From the IMG/VR virus record IMGVR_UViG_3300042892_002090, positions 1-45,773 of that record: DNA of 45,773 nucleotides; one strand, given 5' to 3'. Of this stretch, positions 35,917-45,655 are shown piece after piece; position 1 is the first letter of the stretch; every line of letters begins with the position of its first letter. Below the pieces are notes generated by a model. The model did not search any database. It was not told where the DNA came from and saw only the letters and a program-made list of their open reading frames with translations. Made by a program: the position numbers and the translations under genes. Source of the stretch: a virus.

Positions 35917-38900
35917 TATTCAGCTGGTGGGAACACTCCCTTTGGACCAAATAGGTCAATAAATTTATCCATACCTGTTTTACCCGCATTTAATCCAAAG
36001 TAAAATTGAAATGGGGTTGAAAGTATTTGTTTATTTCCACTATAATAATCTTGTGTTCTTTTAATTGTAAATGTTGTGTTAGTCCAATCGGTAGATTGCC
36101 AAGTACCAGCATCACCATATCTTGTGTACACTGTTCCTAATGTTGGGTTTTCTTCAGTTCCTCCCGTTACATATAAATAAGTAAAACCTGGATATTGACT
36201 ATCAAAATTTGTATGGTCATCAACATCTGACACTACATCAAACTCAATAGTTGTTCCCGATATTTCGACATTTCCTGTTATACTTAATCCACTAAATGTA
36301 TATGTCATTGGTAATAAAAGATATTGGTCTGATGGGTCATTAGGTGATTCTGTATATCTATATCCATATGTCATACCTTGTAAAGGTTGTGATTGTACTC
36401 CACTATAATCCCACGATTGGTTATTCTTATTTGATCCGTAATCACCAAATCCATTTCCTTTTTTATCCCATAAATAAAATGGGACATTTTGTGATGATTC
36501 AGTTAATCTACCAGGCTCATTTAAACAAGATCTAATTCTTTGTCCATCTTCTGATAATTCTAATGTAAGAGGTAATGGTCCGTAAATTGACGTTCCCCCT
36601 TTAAAAACTTGTGGATACAGTTCTGGATCTAAAACATTAAATTGATATCCAAGATATTGTGGATTTTGTAAATCAAATTCTTCAATTCCAGTTTCATTAT
36701 TTATAGATAATAGTTGTAAAATATCTCCATCTAAAACATTTGATATTCCTACTCCATTAGAAAATCCTTTATTATCAAAGAACATATTTAAATTTCCTTT
36801 ATCATTTGCTACGTCCATTCTATAGTTAATCGCTAACCCTAATAATTCACCCAAATCTTGATATGATGTTGCACCGATTGAACGTGATACTGAACAGTTT
36901 GGGTCTAAAGATGGGTCAACACAAATTTCTTTAATAAACTCATCTCTTGGACCTAAGTCAACAAACGTTGTTGGTTTGTTTATGTTGTCACTATAAAAAT
37001 CTGTTCCATAAAGGGTTGGTGCTGATCTATAATATATTCTTTTTTGTCCCACCACCAATCGTGCAATATTTCTACAATATTTACCAATATTCTCAGACCC
37101 TCTATTTATTGCCGTAATTATTCTTTTAGCCTTAAATTGAGTGAAATATAATGAACCGGATAACCAATTATCTAAAAATGCATAATTAACAATTCCACCA
37201 CAAAACATTTTTCCAACTCTTTTTCTTCTATAATATTCATTAATTATTTTTGTTAATCTTCTAGGTGATTGAGTTCCTGGTATTATATAGAAAACACCAT
37301 TATAAAATTCACTTCTTGCACTTTGGGTTCTGAATCCACCCCCATAATTATAACTTTCACAAGCAAAATCTACTATATCTTCGGTGCCACTATATGGGTA
37401 TCTACTTTCGGGAACATTTTGTTCATGTGCACCGTATACTGCTGTTGATAATAATGTGTAGTTTGTCAATCCGACTAATGTTGATACATACCTTCTTCCT
37501 TTATTTTCCGGTAAAAGTGAAGCCGAATAACCGCAACCCTTAAATTCACTTGTATTACCTGTATTTAGGATAAAATAACCAGTTACCAATGATTCGTCAT
37601 AAACTGTATCATATAAACTACATGCACCGTCAAAATAATTAAACGTATATCCAGTTTGGTCTCCACTAATTACTGTGGTGTTTTCATCCGCACATTCAAC
37701 ACATTCAGGGTAATTAATTAAACTTAACGAGGCTTGATTATTTATTCTAAATTCGGTTAATCTTTCCCTAAGAAAACGATATTTCTTACCTCCAACATCT
37801 ATTATGGCCTCAATAACTTTATTCAAAATAAATACCAAAAAATTCAATGTTTGTAATATTATAAATTTAATTACATAATCCAATAATAAGAGAAAATCAG
37901 CAATTAATAATGTAAATGTAAAATTTTTAAATCCAAAATTTGATGGTGGTGTTAATTTATCACCACAATCCTCTTCTTCTGATGGATGTAATTCATTTAT
38001 GTTTGTAAAATTTCCATCAACTTGGTAATTACTATGAAAAGATGACACCGTATAAACTTTATTATAATTAAATCTATAAAAATAATCTTTTGGATAATAT
38101 TTTTCCATTTCACTATATAAAATTCCATAGTTAGAATAGTTAGGGTCATTTAATGTTGCACCCGTAACTGCGATTTTTGGATAACCGTTCCAATCCGTCC
38201 CAAAATAATATGATCTGTCATCAGTAGTTTCGGAGTTAATTGTACCTCCACTATGATACTCTCTAATATTTGGAACCAAGTAGTCAGCATTAGCAGTTGC
38301 CCTACTTAAATCATTATCGTTCATACCGATTCTAAAACGATAACACGCGGAAGTCGGTACACCTTTATTTGGGTCATTAGTGATTTCATTTTCTCCAAAC
38401 TCATTTGTATAGACATAATCCATATTCATTTCAATTGGAAACACAAATCCACCGTCGTCTGGTATGTCTTCGTTTAATTCAACCTCTTCTAATATCGGTG
38501 CCATTATTGTTGTACCTGAAATTAGATTTTTTTTCGGGGTGAATCTAATTGCTTCAATCTTACCAGATTTAGAAACCAAACCACATTTTCTACCCATTTT
38601 CTTTTTAGGTCTACAGTTTTTATTAACCGCACTTTTACCGTTATCACCATATATTCCACCAATAATAAATGCTGTTGGTGTTATATTAATCCCTTTCTCC
38701 GATAAATCAAAATCAGTTCTTGTTAAACCAATTTCACAAAAATCGTCATTACCCCAAAAAGGAAAAACTTCAATTGTTTTATCAAATGAAACAATTTGTG
38801 GTAATGTATTTAAATCTTCTGACGCTTTAAATGTGTATTTGTTTTTAAATTTATCCACCCCATCACCTTGTCTCATAAAATCGTAAGGTCTTAAAGAGAA

Positions 38901-39428
38901 ACAACCAATATCAGATAAGTCTACATCAACGTGAATTGTTTGTTGTCCTAATGGAACTCCCCAAATCATAAAGTCACCAGAACTATTTGTTTTAACTGTA
39001 TATGAATAATAAGTTTCATACACCTCCAAAATTTCTTCTCTTGTTAAAATATCTTCTTGGTCAAAAAATGTGCCGGTTGGTTCATGTCCACCATGTTGTT
39101 TTCTTGCAGGTAATAAATTGTATCTATAGTTGTTACTATTTTTATCCCCGATTTCAGTATAGGGATATAGTGCCGATATTACAGGGTCATTTAAATGTTT
39201 TTCTAATTGTGGAACAAATAACGATACTCTGGCGTTTGGTACACCTAAACCATTGTTAACTGTAATTCTTCCACACACAACACCATAATCAGAACACATT
39301 GATGAATAAACATCCTGTTGTGTAAATTTTAACGATAGAACTTCCAAAAAATCAAAATCTTGTTTTAATTCAAGATTGACTATTTGGTCCTTCCCAATGT
39401 TTGTGGATATTCTGTGCTTCTGTATCAT
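35916..39428 (-). CDS. Large baseplate-region protein with Ig-like domain and internal hydrophobic segment
   Basis: The 1170-residue protein has an N-terminal Ig/CNA-B-like motif at about 45-80 (GRITVNNGLGVPNARVSLF) and later strands of the same type (SGDFMIWGVPLGQQTIHVD). At about 490-540 lies a strongly hydrophobic stretch (FTLLIADFLLLLDYVIKF, then LNFLVFILNKVI) that is unusual in a virion protein. Many Cys residues follow (PECVECADENTT). It follows the gp6-like gene and has the size of T4 gp7, but I see no clear sequence similarity. An ATATTTAT-type motif lies just upstream. Confidence 0.65.
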   Translation of the reverse strand: MIQKHRISTNIGKDQIVNLELKQDFDFLEVLSLKFTQQDVYSSMCSDYGVVCGRITVNNGLGVPNARVSLFVPQLEKHLNDPVISALYPYTEIGDKNSNNYRYNLLPARKQHGGHEPTGTFFDQEDILTREEILEVYETYYSYTVKTNSSGDFMIWGVPLGQQTIHVDVDLSDIGCFSLRPYDFMRQGDGVDKFKNKYTFKASEDLNTLPQIVSFDKTIEVFPFWGNDDFCEIGLTRTDFDLSEKGINITPTAFIIGGIYGDNGKSAVNKNCRPKKKMGRKCGLVSKSGKIEAIRFTPKKNLISGTTIMAPILEEVELNEDIPDDGGFVFPIEMNMDYVYTNEFGENEITNDPNKGVPTSACYRFRIGMNDNDLSRATANADYLVPNIREYHSGGTINSETTDDRSYYFGTDWNGYPKIAVTGATLNDPNYSNYGILYSEMEKYYPKDYFYRFNYNKVYTVSSFHSNYQVDGNFTNINELHPSEEEDCGDKLTPPSNFGFKNFTFTLLIADFLLLLDYVIKFIILQTLNFLVFILNKVIEAIIDVGGKKYRFLRERLTEFRINNQASLSLINYPECVECADENTTVISGDQTGYTFNYFDGACSLYDTVYDESLVTGYFILNTGNTSEFKGCGYSASLLPENKGRRYVSTLVGLTNYTLLSTAVYGAHEQNVPESRYPYSGTEDIVDFACESYNYGGGFRTQSARSEFYNGVFYIIPGTQSPRRLTKIINEYYRRKRVGKMFCGGIVNYAFLDNWLSGSLYFTQFKAKRIITAINRGSENIGKYCRNIARLVVGQKRIYYRSAPTLYGTDFYSDNINKPTTFVDLGPRDEFIKEICVDPSLDPNCSVSRSIGATSYQDLGELLGLAINYRMDVANDKGNLNMFFDNKGFSNGVGISNVLDGDILQLLSINNETGIEEFDLQNPQYLGYQFNVLDPELYPQVFKGGTSIYGPLPLTLELSEDGQRIRSCLNEPGRLTESSQNVPFYLWDKKGNGFGDYGSNKNNQSWDYSGVQSQPLQGMTYGYRYTESPNDPSDQYLLLPMTYTFSGLSITGNVEISGTTIEFDVVSDVDDHTNFDSQYPGFTYLYVTGGTEENPTLGTVYTRYGDAGTWQSTDWTNTTFTIKRTQDYYSGNKQILSTPFQFYFGLNAGKTGMDKFIDLFGPKGVFPPAE

Positions 39429-39432
39429 TCTT

Positions 39433-39443
39433 TTAATAAATAG
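39433..39443 (-). promoter_or_regulatory. ATATTTAT-type motif upstream of gene starting at 39428
   Basis: The minus strand reads CTATTTATTAA, 4 bases before the ATG, in a 54-base gap. That gap also has an AT-rich 7-bp hairpin (TAGAAAA and TTTTCTA). Confidence 0.35.
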
Positions 39444-39482
39444 AAAAAAGGAGATTTTCTACTATAATAAACAAAAAACATT

Positions 39483-41315
39483 TTAATATGTAGTCGTTCC
39501 TAATGTTTTGGTTCTAACTCTAATATCGGTATTAGGAAACCTTATTTGGAATATTTGATTGGACTTCATAAAAATAGTCATATCTGACTGTAAAATTTCC
39601 TTAGTTAAAGTGTCTTTATACGCCATTGCGGTTTCTGATGATGAATATAATCCACCAATCTTATTGTACGCTCTGATATCAATTACATTCACTACACCAG
39701 GTATTTGACCAATATGTCTAATTAAATCTCCAATGAATAATGGGTCACCCATTTTTCTTTTAGAAATGTCGAAGAAATCTGTGGTATCGTTAATTGCCGT
39801 TTTAATGACATCTGTTGGGTTTTCATTTTTATCAATGACAATATCCATTTCTAATGATAAGTCGATAACTTCCCCACTTGCAATGTCAATGTAGTCATTT
39901 ATCATTCTATATTCAGAAAGATATTCTATAATATTACTTTTTAATGTATTTGAAACTGTGTCCGATAAATTACCATTATCGTCATAAGATAAAATTTTAA
40001 TTTTTACCTTATTATCTTCCTCAACGACATTCACTTTTGCTGGTGCTCCGAATGTTGCTGGCATCACCTCAATTATTGATTTATAATCATTTAAAGTAAC
40101 TGCTCTATTTTGTGCTGCAAAATTATAAGAAATCATGTTTCTCAATTCTTCAATCGTTGGTTGGTCTGCACCACCAACTGCCGGTGTTACGTTTGTAACT
40201 CTCATAGATTGAATTACTTGTGTATTTTTAGAAGATTCGGGACCATTAACATCTAATTCCATATTATCAATACTTGTGATAACATTTACACCTAAGTTGG
40301 AATCTTTACCTCCACCAACTCTATATTTTATAAACAAAGTGGTACTTGGTTTTGGTATTGCCCCCAATGACATATTATTAAGATAAGTTGAGAGGTTAAC
40401 TTTCATAGTACCGTTCATATAACTATCTAAATTATCTAATGGGTCAACGTTACCTGAACCGAATGTAACTGAAAAATATCCCTCTGGTGTATATTCAGTT
40501 ACGAATTTATTTGTAACCGTTCTATTTGTTCCCGCTTTAAAATTGTTTTTATCAGATACTGCGGTTGGGTCTAGTACGAAAACTTTATCCTGTACCAAAC
40601 TTTTAACTTCATACCATTTATTTGTTAAATCACTAAATTCATTTGAAGTAGGATTAGCACCAAAATTAGTACCGTCTTTATGTATAATACTACTAACACC
40701 TAATACATCTTGTTCAGGTAAATATAACTTTAAAAATGGCTTTTGGTCTAACGATGTGATTACTCTTCTATATATTCTTGTGACACCATTTACTACGGCC
40801 TCTCTTTTTGTAATTGTATAGGAAACTAATGAGTTATTTGCATTAAAATTTGGTATTTTTAATCTATTTGGTTCTCCCTTACTATTAAATGGATTTGAAA
40901 AATCTACATCCTCTACGGTTTCAAAAATTTGTCCTCCTCCTGATACTTGTGTTCCCGCTCTCATAATACCCAAATATCTATCATCTTCCTTATCCCCTCT
41001 AACTGGAACATTTATTGAGAAATCACATAAAGCAACTGAAGGTCTTTTACATGGTATTTTCATACCATAAGTTTTTGCAATATGAAATAACGATTGTCTT
41101 TGTTGTGCAAAATCTAACATTGTTTCTTGCCAAACTCTATCAATATGAAAGTGTAAGTTATCTGCAACCGCAGCATTTAAATCCAATAATACTGAAAATA
41201 TTGATGCGTCGTTGGTATTTTTAACCAAGTCAGGATAATATTGTGTTGTTAGATTTACTAACTCTTCTCTTAAACCTGCAAAATCTCTTGTTGCGTATGA
41301 TATTTTTTTACTCAT
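39483..41315 (-). CDS. Baseplate wedge protein, gp6/baseplate J-like
   Basis: The 610-residue protein begins SYATRDFAGLREELVNLTTQ followed by YYPDLVKNTNDASIFSVLLD. This N-terminal pattern is characteristic of T4 gp6-like wedge proteins. A baseplate-J type helical domain lies at about 375-445 (TIEELRNMISYNFAAQNRAV, then TLNDYKSII). It forms the wedge ring of the baseplate with gp25. It lies 1 base after the gp25-like gene, matching the T4 gp25-gp6 pairing. Confidence 0.85.
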   Translation of the reverse strand: MSKKISYATRDFAGLREELVNLTTQYYPDLVKNTNDASIFSVLLDLNAAVADNLHFHIDRVWQETMLDFAQQRQSLFHIAKTYGMKIPCKRPSVALCDFSINVPVRGDKEDDRYLGIMRAGTQVSGGGQIFETVEDVDFSNPFNSKGEPNRLKIPNFNANNSLVSYTITKREAVVNGVTRIYRRVITSLDQKPFLKLYLPEQDVLGVSSIIHKDGTNFGANPTSNEFSDLTNKWYEVKSLVQDKVFVLDPTAVSDKNNFKAGTNRTVTNKFVTEYTPEGYFSVTFGSGNVDPLDNLDSYMNGTMKVNLSTYLNNMSLGAIPKPSTTLFIKYRVGGGKDSNLGVNVITSIDNMELDVNGPESSKNTQVIQSMRVTNVTPAVGGADQPTIEELRNMISYNFAAQNRAVTLNDYKSIIEVMPATFGAPAKVNVVEEDNKVKIKILSYDDNGNLSDTVSNTLKSNIIEYLSEYRMINDYIDIASGEVIDLSLEMDIVIDKNENPTDVIKTAINDTTDFFDISKRKMGDPLFIGDLIRHIGQIPGVVNVIDIRAYNKIGGLYSSSETAMAYKDTLTKEILQSDMTIFMKSNQIFQIRFPNTDIRVRTKTLGTTTY

Positions 41316-41316
41316 C

Positions 41317-41769
41317 TTAAATGTTTAGTATTATAAAATCCGAAGACGTGAATGCTCCGTTATTTACTGTGTATTCAATTTTAACTACAGCTGTATGTGG
41401 TTTTTCAGAATGACCTGAAACCCTAAAAAGTCTATTATCTTCATTTTCCTGTGGTGACACGGTTTGGTCTGGATCATCTTCCGCCGATACAACTACTATT
41501 GAGGTTAAATCCAAATTAGGGATATATTTTTTTACAGAATCTCGAATTTCGCTCTCAATTAAACCGAACGTAACCGCATCATTTTGATCAAAGATGTATT
41601 GATATAATCTAGTACCAAAATCGGGTAAAAAATATCTACTACCCTTCTTTGTCAATAGGAGGTGTATTAAATCCGCTCTAATCTCTCTTTCGGGAGTACC
41701 AGTCATCTTTAAAAACTTTCCTTCTAAACTATCCCTAAATGGGAAATCTATTCCGTAGGTTGCTGCCAT
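41317..41769 (-). CDS. Baseplate wedge protein, gp25/GPW family
   Basis: I use the ATG at 41769 (150 residues); the longer frame begins with TTG. The pattern FPFRDSLEGKFLKMTG, REIRADLIHLLLTKKG and SRYFLPDFGTRLYQYIFDQ is typical of the gp25/W family. It forms the inner baseplate wedge and the start of the sheath interface. Directly downstream is the gp6-like gene, a conserved pairing that opens the structural block. Confidence 0.88.
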   Translation of the reverse strand: MAATYGIDFPFRDSLEGKFLKMTGTPEREIRADLIHLLLTKKGSRYFLPDFGTRLYQYIFDQNDAVTFGLIESEIRDSVKKYIPNLDLTSIVVVSAEDDPDQTVSPQENEDNRLFRVSGHSEKPHTAVVKIEYTVNNGAFTSSDFIILNI

Positions 41770-41772
41770 ATT

Positions 41773-41782
41773 CAATAAATAT
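41773..41782 (-). promoter_or_regulatory. ATATTTAT motif upstream of the gp25-like gene
   Basis: The minus strand reads ATATTTATTG, 3 bases before the ATG. Confidence 0.35.
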
Positions 41783-41799
41783 AAACAATACGAAAATGG

Positions 41800-41964
41800 T
41801 TATGTATCTTCTTTTATTTTTGTATTCCCTTTTTGATGTGGAGGTAAGTAAGGACATCCTGAACATCCATTACCACAACAGTACCCTCTCTTTAATAAAA
41901 AAAGAGAAGTCAGAACCATAAGCCCTGACTTCTCATCTATGTAATAATCTACCCCTTCTACCAT
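41800..41964 (-). CDS. Short Cys-rich DUF5522-like protein
   Basis: This 54-residue gene is below usual length cut-offs. Its ATG at 41964 overlaps the reductase stop as TAATG. The sequence carries DYYIDEKSGLMVLTSLFLLK followed by RGYCCGNGCSGCPY, the Cys cluster typical of DUF5522 proteins in Bacteroidota, and a polar tail. Four Cys (29, 30, 34, 37) could bind a metal. Function is unknown. A terminator-like hairpin lies inside its coding sequence. Confidence 0.75.
   Translation of the reverse strand: MVEGVDYYIDEKSGLMVLTSLFLLKRGYCCGNGCSGCPYLPPHQKGNTKIKEDT
41896..41934 (-). terminator. Terminator-like hairpin inside the DUF5522-like gene
   Basis: On the minus strand the 10-bp perfect stem GAGAAGTCAG / CTGACTTCTC with an 11-base loop is followed directly by seven T. 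It fits an intrinsic terminator for the reductase transcript, yet it lies within an open, family-like coding sequence (codons 11-23). The loop also contains an internal in-frame ATG. Confidence 0.75.
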
Positions 41965-44225
41965 TAGATACTAGTAATTTCACAACTTCCACCAGAACAT
42001 GCTTGGGCTGCAAAGTCACTAATATCTTTATATTGAGGTTTGTCTAAAATTTCACCAAAATTAACTTCTTTAAATTGACGAGTGATGGTTTCCCATTTAT
42101 AGAATAAATGAACATCTTTTAAACAATAAACCATTTTCTTTAAATCACCTTTAAAGTAGTTCTTTGCAAATTTCTTTGCTCTTGATAACCAATATTCTTT
42201 TAATAAAACTTGTTCTCTTGTTCCTGTTAAAGTTATACTTCTATCTAATAAAGTATCACAAGCTAACCATAAGTTTTGATTAAAGTAATGTAAACCATCA
42301 ATAATTAAACCTGATGCTAAAATTGAACCTTTACCATATTGTTCAATGATATCTTCCAAATTCAATACCGATGTAAATGGTGCTTGGTTAAAATCCTTAT
42401 CTCCGTAATCTGACATAAAACTTACCGCGGTAAAGAAATCTCTTTCTTCCCAAATGTAATCAACAATCGCATCTTTATCATCTATAATAACGGTACAAGA
42501 TGTATTATGATTAACTCCTTTATAAGCACATAATTCGTGATTAGTTCCAGCATTTACCCAATGTTGTTGAACTAACTTAATTAATTCAAGATGTTTAATT
42601 CCTTTCATATCCTTTTTGAATAAACCAACTTTTGGATTTTCAACAGGAACAAAAACAACATAATCTGATTTAGTTGACGACCATACACTTTCTTCTAATA
42701 AGAATCCCATATTATCAACTAACCATTTTGCGGTGTTACTTTCTTTATTCAATTGCATAATACGGAAATACTTTTCAGAGTGTTCAGGGTGAATACCTGA
42801 CGCAGTTCCTAATACAACGGACGCATTACCTGATGGTTTTACACAAGTTGTTCTTGCTGCTTGGTTAATACCAATTACCGCGGCAACTTCTTTATTTGTG
42901 TCTTTTACCATTTGAGCACCTTCTTCTAATAATTCTGCGTTGAATAATTTTGGATTGTTCATCCAACCTGTAATACTAACACCCAATAAAGCCTCTCTTT
43001 CAAAAATCTTTCTACTTGTTTCACCTAAGTAAGGAAAACTTGTATAACCCGCTTGTAATGTACCTAAGATTGATGCATCTTTACAAGCTTTTAAAAATTT
43101 ATCTTTTGTTGTTGCTTTCTCCGCATTAATTTCAGTTAAATTACAACCTTGAATACCAAATTTTTCTTTATTGTTTTTTACATATTCTTCAACATCTTCA
43201 TATTTGATTTTAGAAAAATCTACAGTATCTAATACAGGGATTTTTAAAATTTCAAAACATGGATTAAACATGTCAAACCAACTATTGGCAAATACAAAAC
43301 CAATATCATTTGCACCATCATTAAGTTGTACTAAGTAATTGAACTGTTCTTTTTTAACTTCACTTCTTAATAATAATACTGAGTTATTACTACGACCTCT
43401 TTGTGGATTTTCCATTCTCCAATTACCAGTCTTAGCGTGAATCATTTCATCATCGTTAGGGTCAACAATCATATTCAACGCCGAACGTCTAACACCACCC
43501 GATAATACAGCATCCGCAGAATGACAAATAATATCAAAAGCTAAAATTGGTCTGATTTTACTTCCTTCATTAGTTAACCACTTTTCAATTAACGCTTCAA
43601 TCTTTTCTAAAGATTGTTTTAACCCTTCAGGACCAGGTGCTTTAAAACCACCACTAATGAATGCTCCTTTTTCTCTGATTTGTGAATAATCAAATTTTAC
43701 TTCATATCCAGCAAATTCAGGAAAAGGTTGTTCATCAACAAAATATGATGACATTATAACACCTAATGAGTTTGCCCATCCTTCAATACTATCCTCAATT
43801 ACATATGTTTTAGTACCTAAAGTTCTTTTTTGAATTTTACTCAAGTTATTAACAAATGGGATTGATAATCCTCCACCAAAACCACAACCAGATAATGCCA
43901 AATAGAAAATCTCTTGGAATACTCTATTACGAGCAATGTGTCCTGATGTGCAGTTAAACATTCTCGTGTTATGTTTCATAATTTGTTCGTGTCTGTATTG
44001 TAAGTTTCTTTGTGAAGCTAATACAGCTTGATCTTTCATGCTCTCAACAGCAGATTGTAAATATGGTTCAATTGCATCTGCATATTCTACATATTTTTTT
44101 CTGTGTCCATCTATAATATTTTCACATGCGTCTTCCCATGTTTCATATCTTCCTTTATCTTCCAACCATTTGAAATAATCCGAGTGTAACTTCAAGTCAC
44201 TCAGAAATTTTTTACCTTTCTGCAT
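41964..44225 (-). CDS. nrdJ: Adenosylcobalamin-dependent (class II) ribonucleotide reductase
   Basis: The 753-residue protein carries the class II reductase features. Cys92 lies in RMFNCTSGH, Cys323 in NPCFEI with Glu325 as the radical site, and Cys361 in GCNLTEIN as the second redox Cys. CVKPSGNASVVLGTASGIHP belongs to the core, and C743/C748 (ACSGGSCEI) form the C-terminal swinging pair. It converts ribonucleotides to deoxyribonucleotides using vitamin B12, without a small subunit; none is encoded here. Its product would feed phage replication. It lies 19 bases downstream of the helicase gene and its stop overlaps the DUF5522-like start. Confidence 0.9.
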   Translation of the reverse strand: MQKGKKFLSDLKLHSDYFKWLEDKGRYETWEDACENIIDGHRKKYVEYADAIEPYLQSAVESMKDQAVLASQRNLQYRHEQIMKHNTRMFNCTSGHIARNRVFQEIFYLALSGCGFGGGLSIPFVNNLSKIQKRTLGTKTYVIEDSIEGWANSLGVIMSSYFVDEQPFPEFAGYEVKFDYSQIREKGAFISGGFKAPGPEGLKQSLEKIEALIEKWLTNEGSKIRPILAFDIICHSADAVLSGGVRRSALNMIVDPNDDEMIHAKTGNWRMENPQRGRSNNSVLLLRSEVKKEQFNYLVQLNDGANDIGFVFANSWFDMFNPCFEILKIPVLDTVDFSKIKYEDVEEYVKNNKEKFGIQGCNLTEINAEKATTKDKFLKACKDASILGTLQAGYTSFPYLGETSRKIFEREALLGVSITGWMNNPKLFNAELLEEGAQMVKDTNKEVAAVIGINQAARTTCVKPSGNASVVLGTASGIHPEHSEKYFRIMQLNKESNTAKWLVDNMGFLLEESVWSSTKSDYVVFVPVENPKVGLFKKDMKGIKHLELIKLVQQHWVNAGTNHELCAYKGVNHNTSCTVIIDDKDAIVDYIWEERDFFTAVSFMSDYGDKDFNQAPFTSVLNLEDIIEQYGKGSILASGLIIDGLHYFNQNLWLACDTLLDRSITLTGTREQVLLKEYWLSRAKKFAKNYFKGDLKKMVYCLKDVHLFYKWETITRQFKEVNFGEILDKPQYKDISDFAAQACSGGSCEITSI

Positions 44226-44244
44226 TTCTAAACTTTGTTTTTTT

Positions 44245-45630
44245 TTATTTACTTATTATTTGTGTCTTCTTCTCTTGTGCCTTTTTGTAAACTTCGGCAA
44301 CTCTATTAGCTCTTTTTTGTACCTCATCTTGTTCATGACCTAATAAGGTATTTTGTGATTCTGTATCAATAACTAAAAATTCATTATTAAATTTACAGTT
44401 TTGAAATACCACACCATCTTTACCGATACGTGATTTCAATAATGTAAGTGTTGCCAAGTTATGTTCTTTTTGTTCTAATGTTTTACCAATAGATAATATA
44501 ACGTGAGCAATTTGAGCTTTCTTAATTGAACCTCCCATTTGATCTCCTGTAACAACTTCACTTGAAATAGATTCACGGTTACCTTGTGTTGCTGTCCATA
44601 TTGCCATATCAAATTCACCTGTCATAGATTCCAAACTTCTCATAACTGAACCTTCTCCTTTCCATTCTTCACCATTTGTTGATTTATCAGATGAAATACA
44701 ATCAACATAATCCAACACTAATAAATCCACCTTAATCCCATCTGAATTCATTTTTCTGATTTTATTTTTAATTTCAGAAACTGTTACATTATCACTTGCC
44801 AATTTCAATAATTTCAAACTACCTTTTGATCTTGTTTGTGCCTCTTCAACTTTTTCCTTAACCATATCTCTAAATTCAGGTTGTTGATCAGGTGCAATTT
44901 CAGACCAAATCGTATAGTGTTTTCTTTTAATATTACCTGGATTATCTTCAAAAAATATTTGAACTACATTAAGACCTAAGTTATATGCCGTATTTGCAAA
45001 TTTAGTAAGTAAAGTAGTTTTACCAGTACCAGTCGGTGCTAATACAACACCTAATTCACCAAGTCCAAGACCTCCTTTAAGTAAGTTGTCAATTCCTACA
45101 ATACCTGTTGGAATTGGTTGTCTAAAGTCCTGTTCTAATGCCGCATCAATATCGTGGAATACGTCAGTTGTTTCATCATTAGAAATACCAACTTGTAATG
45201 CTTTTTGAATAATTTCTTCAATCTTATTATACGCTTCAAATTCACCACTTTCAATAATACTCTGTACACTTTTTAACTCTCTTTTCAAGTTTTGTTGTTT
45301 ACAGAAATTAAGTGCTGTGTCTTTTACATACTCAATTTGTGATTCATTATTTTTAATTGCCTCTAATGTATCTACGTGAACTTTGGAAGAATCTTTGTTA
45401 CCACCTTCAGCCATGATTTTCTGTGCCAGTGTATTGTAATCGGGAATTTTATTATACGCTTTATATAATTCCTTAGTATTTTCCATAATAAATTTGAATG
45501 AACTATTGTCAAAAAATTTACTTTCTAATACATCAATAATGGTCTCACCATATTTCTTATCTTCAATAATTGCCTTTATAAGGGATTGTTGAAACGAAAA
45601 TCCCAAATACCCAAAATTCCTTTCTTCCAT
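44245..45630 (-). CDS. Replicative DNA helicase, DnaB/T4 gp41-like
   Basis: The 461-residue RecA-fold helicase has GIVGIDNLLKGG leading to Walker A at 198-206 (APTGTGKTT), Walker B at 303-310 (LLVLDYVD), and the sensor-like TQGNR at 348-352. The N-terminal 150 residues are helical and poorly conserved, as in gp41. It unwinds DNA at the fork, with the primase encoded at 13795-14736. The start ATG at 45630 follows an AT-rich gap of 25 bases. Confidence 0.9.
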   Translation of the reverse strand: MEERNFGYLGFSFQQSLIKAIIEDKKYGETIIDVLESKFFDNSSFKFIMENTKELYKAYNKIPDYNTLAQKIMAEGGNKDSSKVHVDTLEAIKNNESQIEYVKDTALNFCKQQNLKRELKSVQSIIESGEFEAYNKIEEIIQKALQVGISNDETTDVFHDIDAALEQDFRQPIPTGIVGIDNLLKGGLGLGELGVVLAPTGTGKTTLLTKFANTAYNLGLNVVQIFFEDNPGNIKRKHYTIWSEIAPDQQPEFRDMVKEKVEEAQTRSKGSLKLLKLASDNVTVSEIKNKIRKMNSDGIKVDLLVLDYVDCISSDKSTNGEEWKGEGSVMRSLESMTGEFDMAIWTATQGNRESISSEVVTGDQMGGSIKKAQIAHVILSIGKTLEQKEHNLATLTLLKSRIGKDGVVFQNCKFNNEFLVIDTESQNTLLGHEQDEVQKRANRVAEVYKKAQEKKTQIISK

Positions 45631-45655
45631 GTTTATTTTTTATATATGTTTTAAA

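Noticed and set aside
41770-41775. TTG start two codons upstream for the gp25-like gene
   Set aside because: An ATG follows at once and the family start fits it better.
41896-41934. tRNA or riboswitch interpretation of the hairpin region
   Set aside because: There is only a single simple stem with a T run and no conserved multi-stem structure.
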